From: CAXMQS01 sp964195995
Lineage (GTDB): Bacteria; Actinomycetota; Acidimicrobiia; Spongiisociales; JAOTWH01
DNA length: 64,000 nucleotides
Assembly (NCBI GenBank): GCA_964195995.1
Contig: CAXMQS010000094.1
Coordinates: 157,399-221,398, forward strand
Reading direction: 5' to 3'
The position numbers and the translations under genes were made by a program. Of the stretch, positions 8,737 through 17,109 are shown one piece after another. The notes under the pieces are model-generated. The model saw nothing but the letters and a program-made list of their open reading frames with translations, searched no databases and was not told the DNA's origin. The stretch's first letter is position 1, and each line of letters begins with the position of its first letter.

Positions 8737-9518
8737 TGGCTCCGGTCGGGATCTATGGCATTGGCGAGCCGGGCGGCATGATCGGCGTAGGCGGAGTCAA
8801 AGAGGGCAGTCGAGCGCTCTTCGCCAACCATGGATGCGCTCGTGATCACCGACGGCATGGCGTCGCGAGCTACAAGCAACTCGGCGGTCTGAACCTTGAT
8901 CTCGTTCGCCACCGCCGTCAGGACGAGAGTCGAGCCTGGGCCGACCCGGGTCTCGAGCCCGTCGAGATCGACAAGGGCATCCCCAGGCGGGGTGCCCAGG
9001 TCGATCACAACATCGCCGTGGTCAAGCAACCGGGTCTCTGATGGGTGCCGGGAAGGCGCCGCAGACGACTCCGCCACCGATGTCACCGCGATGACCGGCA
9101 TGCCGCGGCGCTTGGCACCCATGGCGATTTCGATCGGCACCGCACTACGACCACTGACGCTGAAGACCATGAACGCATCGTGAGGTGCAAAGGTGAAGTT
9201 CGACAGGATCACCTCAGCCAGTCCCTCGACCCGTTCGATGAACATGGCCTGACGCTGTCCGTTGGTGCCCACGATCTGAGTGTGAAAGGTCATGGATAGC
9301 TCAGCGATGGGATGGAACCCGGGGTACGAGCCGTAGCGAGGGAACATCTCCTCAACAGGAATGCGCGAGTGCCCGGCCCCGAACAGATGCACGAGGCCGC
9401 CGGCACCGATTGCGTCGGCGCAAATGGCCGAGGCTTCGGCCACTTGCGTCGACTGAGTGGCTTCGAGGCGATCGAGCAATTGGCGGGCCTCAGCGATCCA
9501 TCGACCTTCGGCACCCAT
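8733..9518 (-). CDS. SIS-domain phosphosugar-binding protein
   Basis: A sugar isomerase (SIS) domain protein of 261 aa, first gene of the minus-strand operon ending at the lactonase remnant. Seen: VHLFGAGHS at about residues 43-51 and VFSVSGRS at about 120, the two phosphosugar-binding loops, with an RYGSYPGF segment between them as in uncharacterised SIS proteins (UPF0309-like). AGGGAGG precedes the ATG. Such proteins act as isomerases or as sugar-phosphate-binding domains. With a divergent ROK kinase next door, an amino-sugar phosphate isomerase or etherase-like role is plausible but unproven. Confidence 0.8.
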   Translation of the reverse strand: MGAEGRWIAEARQLLDRLEATQSTQVAEASAICADAIGAGGLVHLFGAGHSRIPVEEMFPRYGSYPGFHPIAELSMTFHTQIVGTNGQRQAMFIERVEGLAEVILSNFTFAPHDAFMVFSVSGRSAVPIEIAMGAKRRGMPVIAVTSVAESSAAPSRHPSETRLLDHGDVVIDLGTPPGDALVDLDGLETRVGPGSTLVLTAVANEIKVQTAELLVARDAMPSVITSASMVGEERSTALFDSAYADHAARLANAIDPDRSQ

Positions 9519-9667
9519 CTACGGACCTCCCTGGTTTCGGCGCGGACGAGTCAGCCGGTCGGACCGCTCGATTCGGATTGCCATGTCATGCTAGGAGTGG
9601 ACCGGAATCGGTGAGAGACTACGTTTTCGAAGATCCCTCGCTACCCAACCCACGGAGGTGACCGGCG
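9519..9667. promoter_or_regulatory. Divergent control region between SIS operon and ROK kinase
   Basis: A 149-bp gap lies between oppositely oriented starts. It holds a perfect 11-bp palindrome, CGGTCGGACCG, at 9556-9566, about 40 nt upstream of the SIS start, and a strong Shine-Dalgarno (GGAGGTG) just before the ROK GTG. The palindrome is an operator candidate only; no local regulator gene is obvious apart from the ROK protein, which looks like a kinase without an HTH. Confidence 0.3.
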
Positions 9668-10648
9668 GTGCACTACCTCGGACTCGATCTCGGCGGCACC
9701 AATGTCAAGGCGGCCGTCATCGACGTGGAACCGGGGACGGCTCCGATCGTCGGAGCCACAGAGACTCGGCCAACCGGGGCCGACCGGGGCCCTGCCGCCG
9801 TTGCAGAGGGCATGGTCGCCATGGGCGTCGACATGGCCCGGATCCATGGCCCGTTCGCGGGCGTTGGGATCGGAGTCCCCGGTCTCTTCAACTTCGACAC
9901 CGGCGAGATCGCCTTCTTCACCAACCTCCCCGGCGCCTGGGAGGGGTTTCCGCTGCGGGCGATCATCGCCGAGGGCCTCGGCATTCCCGCCACCCTCATC
10001 AACGATGCCCGCGCCTTCACCCTGGCCGAGGCCACGGTCGGAGCTGGTCGCGGATGCTCAACGGTCGCCTGCATCACGCTCGGCACCGGAGTCGGCGGCG
10101 GGCTCTTCATCAACGGTGATCTCCACTTCGGAGCGTTCGGAATCGCCGGCGAGATCGGCCACCAGACCGTCGTACCCGATGGCCCGACGTGTGGGTGCGG
10201 GAACCCCGGGTGTATGGAAGCGCTCACCCGGGCGCCCGTTATCGCCGCAGCCGCCGGCCGGGCGACGATGGAGGAAGTGCTCGCCGGAGTCGCCGCCGGC
10301 GACGCGGCGTGCGTGGCGGCCTTTCAGCAAGCAGCCGCCTACCTGGGCATCGGGCTCGCCAACATCATCACGGTGATAGGACCGGAGCGCATCGTGGTCG
10401 GCGGAGGCGTGGCCGACGCCGGTGATGCACTGCTCGACCCCATACGGGAAGCGGTGCGGGCCCGTGTCCCCCTAGTCCCTCCCGAACAGGTCAACATCGT
10501 CGCGGCCGAACTCGGGTTCACGGCGGGAGCCATCGGCGCCGCCCTGGCCGCCGTGGAATCCCCAACCAAGGATCACCGGTTCCTGGCCGGTGACTTCCCG
10601 AGCGCCCAGATCCGACGAGCCGACTCCGAAGCTACCGATCTGCAGTGA
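9668..10648 (+). CDS. ROK-family sugar kinase
   Basis: A cytoplasmic ATP-dependent hexose or amino-sugar kinase of 326 aa. Visible: DLGGTNVKAA phosphate-1 motif, GIGVPG, NDARAF with the catalytic Asp, TLGTGVGGG phosphate-2 motif, GEIGHQ, and the ROK zinc cluster CGCGNPGCME. There is no N-terminal HTH, so it is a kinase and not a NagC-type repressor. The GTG start has GGAGGTG upstream. It is transcribed away from the SIS-led operon, and its 3' end overlaps the convergent KDPG-aldolase gene by 17 bp. Probably phosphorylates a hexose, GlcNAc or ManNAc feeding the adjacent nag-like genes. Confidence 0.88.
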   Translation: MHYLGLDLGGTNVKAAVIDVEPGTAPIVGATETRPTGADRGPAAVAEGMVAMGVDMARIHGPFAGVGIGVPGLFNFDTGEIAFFTNLPGAWEGFPLRAIIAEGLGIPATLINDARAFTLAEATVGAGRGCSTVACITLGTGVGGGLFINGDLHFGAFGIAGEIGHQTVVPDGPTCGCGNPGCMEALTRAPVIAAAAGRATMEEVLAGVAAGDAACVAAFQQAAAYLGIGLANIITVIGPERIVVGGGVADAGDALLDPIREAVRARVPLVPPEQVNIVAAELGFTAGAIGAALAAVESPTKDHRFLAGDFPSAQIRRADSEATDLQ

Positions 10649-11246
10649 CAGCGGTCAGAAGCGCCGTCCGTTTCTCAATCACCGTGCGCTCGCGAGAACC
10701 CGTCAACCAGGAGCCCACCCCCACCGCAACGGCACCGGCGTCGAGGTAAGCGGCGAGATTGTCGGCCCCGACGCCGCCGGTCGGTATGAAGTCGACCTGG
10801 CTGAACGGTCCCCGCAGCGTGCGCAGGTGTGGCGGCCCGCCTACCGAGGCCGGAAAGAGCTTCACCGCACTGCACCCGAGATCCCAGGCCCGGACTATCT
10901 CGGTGGGCGTGACTGCGCCGGCCATGACGGGTACAGCGTTCTCGACTGCCCAACTCACCACAAGTTCGTCTGTGTGGGGCGAGACGATGAAGGCAGCGCC
11001 GGCCTCGACGGCTTGGGCAGCCTGAGGCACGGACATCACGGTGCCGGCGCCGACGAGGAATCCGGACCCGTCGAGCTCGGCGATCGTCGAGACCGCATCA
11101 TCGGCATCGAGGGTCACCTCGAGCACCCCGATCCCGCTGCCAAGCAGTACGGCGGTCAACACCTCGGTCTGTTCGGGTGAAAGCCGCCGGGCGATGGCAA
11201 TGATCCGCTGGCTGGTGATGGGGGTCGGGAGCGCCGGCCTGGTCAC
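10632..11246 (-). CDS. KDPG/KHG-type aldolase (Eda family)
   Basis: A class I aldolase of 204 aa that would cleave a 2-keto-3-deoxy sugar acid (phosphate) to pyruvate and an aldehyde. Seen: LEVTL with the catalytic Glu, GAGTV, and AVKLFPAS with the Schiff-base Lys, then IPTGGV for phosphate binding. The GTG at 11246 overlaps the SDR stop (GTGA). It is the last gene of the twelve-gene minus-strand cluster, which fits a terminal cleavage step after dehydrogenation and phosphorylation. KDPG, KDPGal or a related keto-deoxy acid are all possible substrates. Confidence 0.88.
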   Translation of the reverse strand: MTRPALPTPITSQRIIAIARRLSPEQTEVLTAVLLGSGIGVLEVTLDADDAVSTIAELDGSGFLVGAGTVMSVPQAAQAVEAGAAFIVSPHTDELVVSWAVENAVPVMAGAVTPTEIVRAWDLGCSAVKLFPASVGGPPHLRTLRGPFSQVDFIPTGGVGADNLAAYLDAGAVAVGVGSWLTGSRERTVIEKRTALLTAVTADR

Positions 11247-12028
11247 GACGATCCCTCGGTGACACTCCACCCACCGTCGACTACCAGCGCCTGGCCCGTT
11301 ATGTATCGGGACTCATCGGACAGCAGGAAGAGGGCGGCGTCGGCGATGTCCCCCGGCGGGATGACGCCGCCGACCAGCGGCTGCTTGGTCTGAAGGTAGG
11401 CCAGGATCTTGTCGTCTTCCTGAACGCGTGACGACATCGGCGTATGCACCACGCCGGGCTCGATGGCGTTGACTCGAATGCGGTCGGGTGCGTAGCGGGC
11501 AGCCGCCGCTTGCACCAACGCCAGCTGAGCGCCTTTGGCCGTCGCGTATGCATGGGTAGCGAACCGCTCCGGCGACGGATGCTCGGCCAGGACGCTCGAG
11601 GTGACGACGATCGACCCACCCTCCTTCGCCAGCATGTGCTTGATCGCCTCCCGAACGGACAGAAACGATGTTGTCAGGTTGAGGTCGAGCGTCGCCTGCC
11701 ACGCTTCAAGCGAGATCGTGTGAACAGGGCCGTCGCCGAATCTCCGTCCGCTGCCGCCGGCGACCGCGAACAAGCCGTCGATCGTTCCGAAGCGGTCGAG
11801 GCAGGCCGCGAACGCGTCAACGGTGGCATCCTCGTCGGTCAAGTCAGCAGCTGCCCAGCCGTGATCGGCGCCCGCCTCGGCAAGCTCGGAGTGCAGAGCC
11901 TCGCACTCGGCCGCATCGACGGAGATCGTGAACACCGACGCGCCCTCGGCGGCGAGTCGGTGGGCCGCCGCCGCCGCGATGCCAGTGGCGCCGGTCACAA
12001 CGCAAACGTGATCAGCCAGACGGCTCAT
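11243..12028 (-). CDS. SDR-family oxidoreductase with unusual cofactor loop
   Basis: A short-chain dehydrogenase of 261 aa starting MSRLADHVCVVTG. The cofactor loop reads TGATGIAAA in place of TGxxxGIG, and the NNAG motif is replaced by VAGGSG. The catalytic Ser (VVTSSV), Tyr and Lys (AYATAKG) and the C-terminal VDGGWS are intact, so it is probably active with a modified NAD(P) site. The ATG at 12028 lies 16 nt after the phosphatase stop. Longer in-frame extensions exist but do not resemble SDRs. Probably a hydroxy-acid or sugar-acid dehydrogenase feeding the aldolase immediately downstream. Confidence 0.8.
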   Translation of the reverse strand: MSRLADHVCVVTGATGIAAAAAHRLAAEGASVFTISVDAAECEALHSELAEAGADHGWAAADLTDEDATVDAFAACLDRFGTIDGLFAVAGGSGRRFGDGPVHTISLEAWQATLDLNLTTSFLSVREAIKHMLAKEGGSIVVTSSVLAEHPSPERFATHAYATAKGAQLALVQAAAARYAPDRIRVNAIEPGVVHTPMSSRVQEDDKILAYLQTKQPLVGGVIPPGDIADAALFLLSDESRYITGQALVVDGGWSVTEGSS

Positions 12029-12044
12029 GATGATGACCTCTGGG

Positions 12045-12701
12045 TCACAAGCCCTCCATCCGGAACCCGTCGACCGACATCTCCAGATCGCTATCCACCG
12101 CCACCACCAACCCGGAGACCCACGGCGGCTCGCCGATGTCACGGCCCAGGAGGTCGAGCCCGACGGCCCGCAGCAGCGGCGAGTGCGTTACCGCGACGAC
12201 GACCCCGGGCCTGCCCGGGACATGGTCGACCAAGCTCCCTGCGAATGACCTGACCCGGGCCGCCACGGACTTAGCGTCCTCACCGGGGGGCGAGGAATGG
12301 GTCAGCCACCACCCGATGCGATCCGCCGATGCCATGAACTCAGGGAAGAAGTCGAGGGATTCCACGTCTTGTGCGGACAGGCCGTCGACCTGATCGGCAA
12401 GCGCATCGGGGCTGCTAACCATGTTGACCCTGACCCCAGCAACGTAGAGATCGGGGTTGCGGAGGGCGAGTGCCACCTTGGGGCCGACGACTTCGCCACC
12501 AGCGTCGACGACACCTCGTGCCAGATGGGCAGCAGTGTCCATGGCGCGACGGGTTTCGCCGCTGAGAACCTCAATGGTCTGTCCCTCACGGCTACCGAAA
12601 CCCTGCCCCACCTCGAACGCCTCATGCTGGGCATTCTCGGTTAGCGGCACATCCCCTCTGTGTGATGCAACCTCGCCGTGTCGGAGCAGGAAGAGTCGCA
12701 C
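12045..12701 (-). CDS. Histidine phosphatase family protein
   Basis: A 218-aa branch-1 histidine phosphatase (phosphoglycerate-mutase-like). The phosphate pocket is visible as LLRHGE at residues 5-10 (catalytic His8), LSGETRRAMDTA (second Arg), and VTHSPLLRAVG (second His). It is too short for a mutase of central metabolism and most resembles broad phosphatases. Its start is immediately adjacent to the stop of the MBL-fold gene. In context it could dephosphorylate a pathway intermediate produced by the split phosphotransferase. That role is inferred from neighbours only. Confidence 0.82.
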   Translation of the reverse strand: MRLFLLRHGEVASHRGDVPLTENAQHEAFEVGQGFGSREGQTIEVLSGETRRAMDTAAHLARGVVDAGGEVVGPKVALALRNPDLYVAGVRVNMVSSPDALADQVDGLSAQDVESLDFFPEFMASADRIGWWLTHSSPPGEDAKSVAARVRSFAGSLVDHVPGRPGVVVAVTHSPLLRAVGLDLLGRDIGEPPWVSGLVVAVDSDLEMSVDGFRMEGL

Positions 12702-13559
12702 CTAGGAGTCCGCTGTCATCTTGTCATGGAGGGAGGCGGCGTTGAGGGTCTGGATGTGGTCCATCATGTAGCCCTGGCCGATGTCGACCGGGTAGCGATC
12801 GGCGAAAGTGACCCTCTCAACGGTCTCTTCACGAGTCCACCCCTTCGAGACGGCTGCGGCAACAGCCGCCTTCCAATCGAGGAGGTTCGACCTCTGGGTG
12901 TCGAGATAGCTCTTGGTAGTGACCGGGCCGTGGCCGGGCAAGATGTATTCAACATCCAACTGCCTGATCGTCTCGAGGGCCTCCAGCCACTGATCCACAT
13001 CTGAGGTCATCAGCCACGTTTGGCACTCGCTGAAGATGGTGTCGCCGGTAAACACGACCCCTTCTTGCGGCACATACACCGCCAACTGCCCCGGGGTATG
13101 CCCCGGAGTGTGGATCAACTCGAAGGTGTGTGCGCCAACCTGGAGCGTGAGGTTCCCGTCGAAAACTATCGAGCCCTTGTTCGGGTCCTCGTAGTACTCG
13201 TCGCGATCTGGGAAGATCTCCTGACCATCCGGATCATCGGTCGGGATGGCCTCGGCGGCGTAGGCGAACGGGTCGAGGTCCGGCGTTACGACCATGAAGT
13301 TGTCGTAGACACCCCTGTGGTTGACGACGGTCCCGGCGCCTTTGAAGTAGTAGTTGCCGAAGATGTGATCGACATGGTGCTCGGTGTTGATCAGATAGCG
13401 GATCTCCCCGCCGGCTTCTGCCTGGCGCCGCATGTCCACGGCCTTGGTCGGCAGCTGCGGCGTGTCCACGACCACCACCCCGGCGCTCGTGACGACGTAG
13501 CCCGGGTTGCAGCCGCGAAGGCCGGTCTCAACGAAGACGTTGGGTGTGACGTTCTCCAT
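12702..13559 (-). CDS. Metallo-beta-lactamase-fold hydrolase
   Basis: A 285-aa MBL-fold protein. The canonical HxHxDH metal motif reads EHHVDH, so Glu occupies the first histidine position. The remaining ligands are present: HTPGHTPG, GDTIF and LPGHGP. No signal peptide is seen. AAAAGGAG precedes the ATG. Members with a Glu at the first ligand site exist but the metal content is hard to predict. Likely a lactonase, thioesterase or other ester hydrolase in the surrounding pathway. Situated between an SDR and the histidine phosphatase on the same strand, with gaps of 18 nt and 0 nt. Confidence 0.78.
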   Translation of the reverse strand: MENVTPNVFVETGLRGCNPGYVVTSAGVVVVDTPQLPTKAVDMRRQAEAGGEIRYLINTEHHVDHIFGNYYFKGAGTVVNHRGVYDNFMVVTPDLDPFAYAAEAIPTDDPDGQEIFPDRDEYYEDPNKGSIVFDGNLTLQVGAHTFELIHTPGHTPGQLAVYVPQEGVVFTGDTIFSECQTWLMTSDVDQWLEALETIRQLDVEYILPGHGPVTTKSYLDTQRSNLLDWKAAVAAAVSKGWTREETVERVTFADRYPVDIGQGYMMDHIQTLNAASLHDKMTADS

Positions 13560-13577
13560 AATCAGCTCCTTTTCAAG

Positions 13578-14363
13578 TCATTGTGTCGCGGTGAGCCCGC
13601 CGTCGATGGTCAGGATCTGACCGGTGATGAACGACGATGCGCTCGAACAGAACAAGAGTGCCGCCCCCAGAAGATCGTCTGTAGTTCCGACCCGTCCGAG
13701 CGGGATCCTTGAGACGAGTCCCGCTTTGAACTCGGGGTCCGCGAGAAGCGCGGCAACCTGGGGCGTGTCTACGAACGTCGGAGAGATGGCGTTAACGGCG
13801 ATGCCATGTTTGGCCCACTCGGTAGCCCACTGCCTCGTGAGTGAGTCGATAGCGCCTTTCGCCGCGACATATGCGGAGAAGCCGGCATTGATACCCAACT
13901 GTCCGCGAACCGAGGAGATGTTGAGCACATGGCCACCGTCGCCTTGAGCGATCATCTGTCGCACGGCGGCCTGGGTGGGCAATAGCGTGCTGCGGATGTT
14001 CAGCTCCATGATCCAGTCCCATGCCTGACCGGGGTATTCCTCTGCGTCAAAGAGCACCTCACCGGCGCCACCACCAATCGCATTGAGGATGATGTCGACT
14101 CGGCCGAACTCGGTGACGGTCTCGTCGATCGACCGTTGGGCGTCATCGGGGTCCGTGGCGTCGGCCGAGATCGCCAGTGCTCTGCCTCCGAACTCGATGA
14201 TCTGGCTGGCGGCCCGATCAACGGACTCTTGCGACCTGCCCACGAGTGCCACTGCGGCACCGGCACCGGCAAGGCCCTGCGCGATCGCCGACCCGATCGC
14301 CCCTCCGCCACCGGGGACAACGGCTACCCGTCCCTCCAGGTTGAAAATCTCAGTTGTCTTCAC
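13578..14363 (-). CDS. SDR-family oxidoreductase
   Basis: A short-chain dehydrogenase of 261 aa from the GTG at 14363, which has GGAAGG about 8 nt upstream and overlaps the end of the molybdenum-subunit gene by 14 nt. An ATG at 14399 in the same frame is the alternative. The cofactor loop is VVPGGGGAIG, with Pro replacing Thr; the NNAG position reads NAIGG. The catalytic Ser (NISSVRG) and YVAAK are present, as is TIDGG at the C-terminus. Probably oxidises a hydroxy compound produced or used by the adjacent hydroxylase. Confidence 0.8.
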   Translation of the reverse strand: MKTTEIFNLEGRVAVVPGGGGAIGSAIAQGLAGAGAAVALVGRSQESVDRAASQIIEFGGRALAISADATDPDDAQRSIDETVTEFGRVDIILNAIGGGAGEVLFDAEEYPGQAWDWIMELNIRSTLLPTQAAVRQMIAQGDGGHVLNISSVRGQLGINAGFSAYVAAKGAIDSLTRQWATEWAKHGIAVNAISPTFVDTPQVAALLADPEFKAGLVSRIPLGRVGTTDDLLGAALLFCSSASSFITGQILTIDGGLTATQ

Positions 14364-16644
14364 TCTCGATGCCTTCCGTTGTTTCCTTCTCTCGAACACT
14401 CTCTACGGTGTCGTTCATAGCCTGCCAAACCCGCTCCGGCGTGAGCGGCAGGTCCCTGATGACGACCCCGGTCGCCTGGCTGATGGCGCCGGCGATGGCG
14501 GGCGCCGTGGCCAGCAAACCTCCCTCGCCGCTTCCCTTGGCTCCCCCGGGGCCCGGACCGTCACCGTTCTCAACGAGTATCGACTTCATCGACGTCGGCA
14601 GGTCCTTGAACGTGGGTATCCGGTAGTCGAGCGCTCCGAGGTTTCGGATTCGGCCCCGGTCGTCGAGGAGTAGATGCTCCATCAACGTGTGGCCGAGTCC
14701 CATAACTGCGGCCCCTTCGTCCTGCATCTCGACGTGCTGGGGATTGATCGCCTTGCCAACGTCGGCGACCGTGACGTGTTTCACCAGCTCGAAGTCGCCC
14801 GTCTCCAGGTCGACAGCCACCTCGGAAGCCGTGGCAGAGAACTCATAGAAGGCAGCCGGACCCCCTAGCGGGTGACCGGGCACTGCCTCCCCGCGCTCAG
14901 AACCGGATGTGATGATCTCGCCGGGCACGGACCCGAATACGTCGGCCATGACTTCGGGGATCGTCTTGATCGTGTCGCCCACCGACACCGATCCGGGAGT
15001 GAACGCGACACTCTCGACGGGGACCTCGTAGTGGCTGGCAGCCAGCGCGATCAGGTCCGCGATGGCTCGCCGGCAGGCGTCGACAACGGCATTTCCCATG
15101 AAGACGGTTGATCGGCTCGCGGATGTGGAGTAGTCGAATGGCACCACGGCGGTGTCGCCCATCACCAGTGCCACCCTCTCCATGGGTACTCCGAGATTCT
15201 CCGTGACGAGTTGAGTGAGGATGGTCCTGGCCCCCTGGCCCATGTCCGAGGTCCCCGCGATCAGCGAGACACTCCCATCGTGAAGGATCCGCAGGATGCA
15301 ATAGGACGCGCCCGAGGTTGCCGAGGCCTTCAGGCCGACCGCTATCCCTCGCCCTTGACCTGTCGCCAAGGGCTCACCCCAGCCCACTTCCTCGGCCGCG
15401 ATCCGCAGCGACTCTCGCCAGTTCCCGTCGGCCGGGCGGTCCCCCGGCACGATCTCCTCTCCAGGTGCGGCCAGGTTCCGCATCCTGATATCGACCGGGT
15501 CGAGCCCGAGGGCCCTGGCGGCTGCGTCCATCTGCGACTCGATGGCCCACGTCATCTGCGGGGCCCCGAAACCACGAAACGCCGTGCTCGGAGTCGTGTG
15601 CGACATGAGGCCGCGGGCGACCGCGCGCACCGCTCCGACCTTGTAGGGACCGGCGGCGAAGTAGGTGCTCTTGTCGATCACGCGCGGGGCGATGTCGGCA
15701 TAGGCGCCCATGAGGAAGTCGTCGACGGCATCGATGAACCGGAGTTCCCCGTCTCGGGCGAACCCGGTGCGGAGATGGATCCGGGCGTTGGTCCGCCGGA
15801 CCGCCTGGAAGGTCTCGGGGAGGGTGAGAACCAGTCGGACGGGCCGGCCCAACTCGAGAGCCATCATCGCCACCAATGGCTCGTACTTGGGAAAGCCCTT
15901 GCCACCGAAACCGCCGCCGGGGTCGGGAGCGCGGATGCGCACCTTCGAGATCGGGAGATCGAGCAGCTGGGCGAGGGTCCGCTGCACGAGATAGGGATGC
16001 TGGATCGAGCTCCACACCACCACTCCGTCACCATCGGGGGCCGCCACGAACGCGTGCGGCTCTATCGAGAAATGGGTGACCATTGGAAAGTCGTAGGTCT
16101 CGGAGATAACGATGTCGGCTTCGGTCGAATCGACATCGCCCCAGCCCCGATCCCATTGCTCTCTGATGTTGGTCTCACGCCACGGGTCGTCGGCAGGCCG
16201 CAGGTCCTTGTCGACCACCAACGGTGAGCCCGGGTCGAGGGCATCGTCGATCGAGTAGACCCCTGGGAGCTCAACATGTTGCACCCGCACCGCGGCCGCC
16301 CCCTCCGCTGCTGATTCTTTGCTCAAGCCGACCACTGCGGCCACCGGGTCGCCGTGGTACTTGGTCTCGCCGGATGCGATCACGGGGCGGTCGGCGAATC
16401 GAGGCCCGAAGCGCGGCATCGGATGGGCGAAGTCATCTGCGGTGAACACCCGGACAACACCCTCGACATCACTTGCAGAGGATGTGTCGATGTCCTCGAT
16501 GGCGGCCCGGCCACAGTCGAGTTGGACGAGGGCAACGTGAAGAACGTCTTCGATGGCTATGTCGGCGGTGAACCTCTGAGCGCCGGTCACCCGATCCGGT
16601 CCACCGACCCTCGGGGCGGAGGCCCCTGCTCCCTGGTCAGGCAC
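14350..16644 (-). CDS. Xanthine-dehydrogenase-family molybdopterin-binding large subunit
   Basis: The molybdenum catalytic subunit of a three-part hydroxylase, 764 aa from a GTG at 16644 that overlaps the FeS gene stop by 8 nt. Seen: PRVGGPDRVTGAQRFTAD N-terminal domain, PGGGFGGKG (molybdopterin contact), STAFRGFGAPQ, and near the C-terminus GSGEGG with the catalytic Glu. The CO-dehydrogenase active-site loop (AYRCSFR) is absent, so this is a xanthine- or aldehyde-oxidase-like enzyme rather than CO dehydrogenase. Together with the next two genes it would hydroxylate an aldehyde or heterocycle, using water as oxygen source. The substrate is unknown; the sugar-type context is unusual for this family. 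Confidence 0.9.
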   Translation of the reverse strand: MPDQGAGASAPRVGGPDRVTGAQRFTADIAIEDVLHVALVQLDCGRAAIEDIDTSSASDVEGVVRVFTADDFAHPMPRFGPRFADRPVIASGETKYHGDPVAAVVGLSKESAAEGAAAVRVQHVELPGVYSIDDALDPGSPLVVDKDLRPADDPWRETNIREQWDRGWGDVDSTEADIVISETYDFPMVTHFSIEPHAFVAAPDGDGVVVWSSIQHPYLVQRTLAQLLDLPISKVRIRAPDPGGGFGGKGFPKYEPLVAMMALELGRPVRLVLTLPETFQAVRRTNARIHLRTGFARDGELRFIDAVDDFLMGAYADIAPRVIDKSTYFAAGPYKVGAVRAVARGLMSHTTPSTAFRGFGAPQMTWAIESQMDAAARALGLDPVDIRMRNLAAPGEEIVPGDRPADGNWRESLRIAAEEVGWGEPLATGQGRGIAVGLKASATSGASYCILRILHDGSVSLIAGTSDMGQGARTILTQLVTENLGVPMERVALVMGDTAVVPFDYSTSASRSTVFMGNAVVDACRRAIADLIALAASHYEVPVESVAFTPGSVSVGDTIKTIPEVMADVFGSVPGEIITSGSERGEAVPGHPLGGPAAFYEFSATASEVAVDLETGDFELVKHVTVADVGKAINPQHVEMQDEGAAVMGLGHTLMEHLLLDDRGRIRNLGALDYRIPTFKDLPTSMKSILVENGDGPGPGGAKGSGEGGLLATAPAIAGAISQATGVVIRDLPLTPERVWQAMNDTVESVREKETTEGIESEDN

Positions 16645-17098
16645 CGGGCCCTCCCGCTCTCGCGGCCTCCACCACAGCGGCGCAGATGCGCGAGTAGCCG
16701 CCGCACCGGCAGAGGTTGCCGGACAGCCCCTCCCGTACCTCACTCTCGCTCGGCTGCTGGACACGAGCCAGCAACGAAGTCGCTGCCACCACCATCCCCG
16801 GGATGCAGAAGCCGCACTGCACGGCCCCCGCCGACAGGAAGCTCTCCTGGAGGGGTGTCATGTCGGCTCCTCCGAGACCTTCGATGGTGGTCACCACGCT
16901 CCCATCGGCCTCGACGGCCAGCACCAGGCACGAATTGACCGGATCGCCATCGAGGATCACCGTGCAAGCTCCACACTCGCCCTCTGCACAGCACTCCTTG
17001 GTCCCGGTCAACCCGAGTGCGGTGCGGACCATCTCCAGCAGTGTCATCGACGGAGCGACCGCCACCGTCCTGGGAGCTCCGTTGACCGTCACCTTCAT
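16637..17098 (-). CDS. 2Fe-2S small subunit of molybdenum hydroxylase
   Basis: A 153-aa CoxS-type electron-transfer subunit starting MKVTVNG, with GGAGGTG just upstream. The N-terminal plant-ferredoxin cluster is CCAEGECGACTV plus Cys in NSCLVL. The C-terminal all-helical cluster has CGFC and CRCGGY. All eight cluster cysteines are visible. It passes electrons from the molybdenum centre to the FAD subunit encoded 11 nt upstream. Confidence 0.93.
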   Translation of the reverse strand: MKVTVNGAPRTVAVAPSMTLLEMVRTALGLTGTKECCAEGECGACTVILDGDPVNSCLVLAVEADGSVVTTIEGLGGADMTPLQESFLSAGAVQCGFCIPGMVVAATSLLARVQQPSESEVREGLSGNLCRCGGYSRICAAVVEAARAGGPGA

Positions 17099-17109
17099 GG
17101 GCACCTCCC

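Noticed and set aside
9668..10648. NagC/XylR-type ROK repressor
   Set aside because: No N-terminal HTH; the protein begins directly at the ATP-binding motif.
14350..16644. CO dehydrogenase large subunit
   Set aside because: The CO-dehydrogenase active-site loop is absent; the sequence has the XDH/aldehyde-oxidase pattern (AFRGFGAPQ, GSGEGG).
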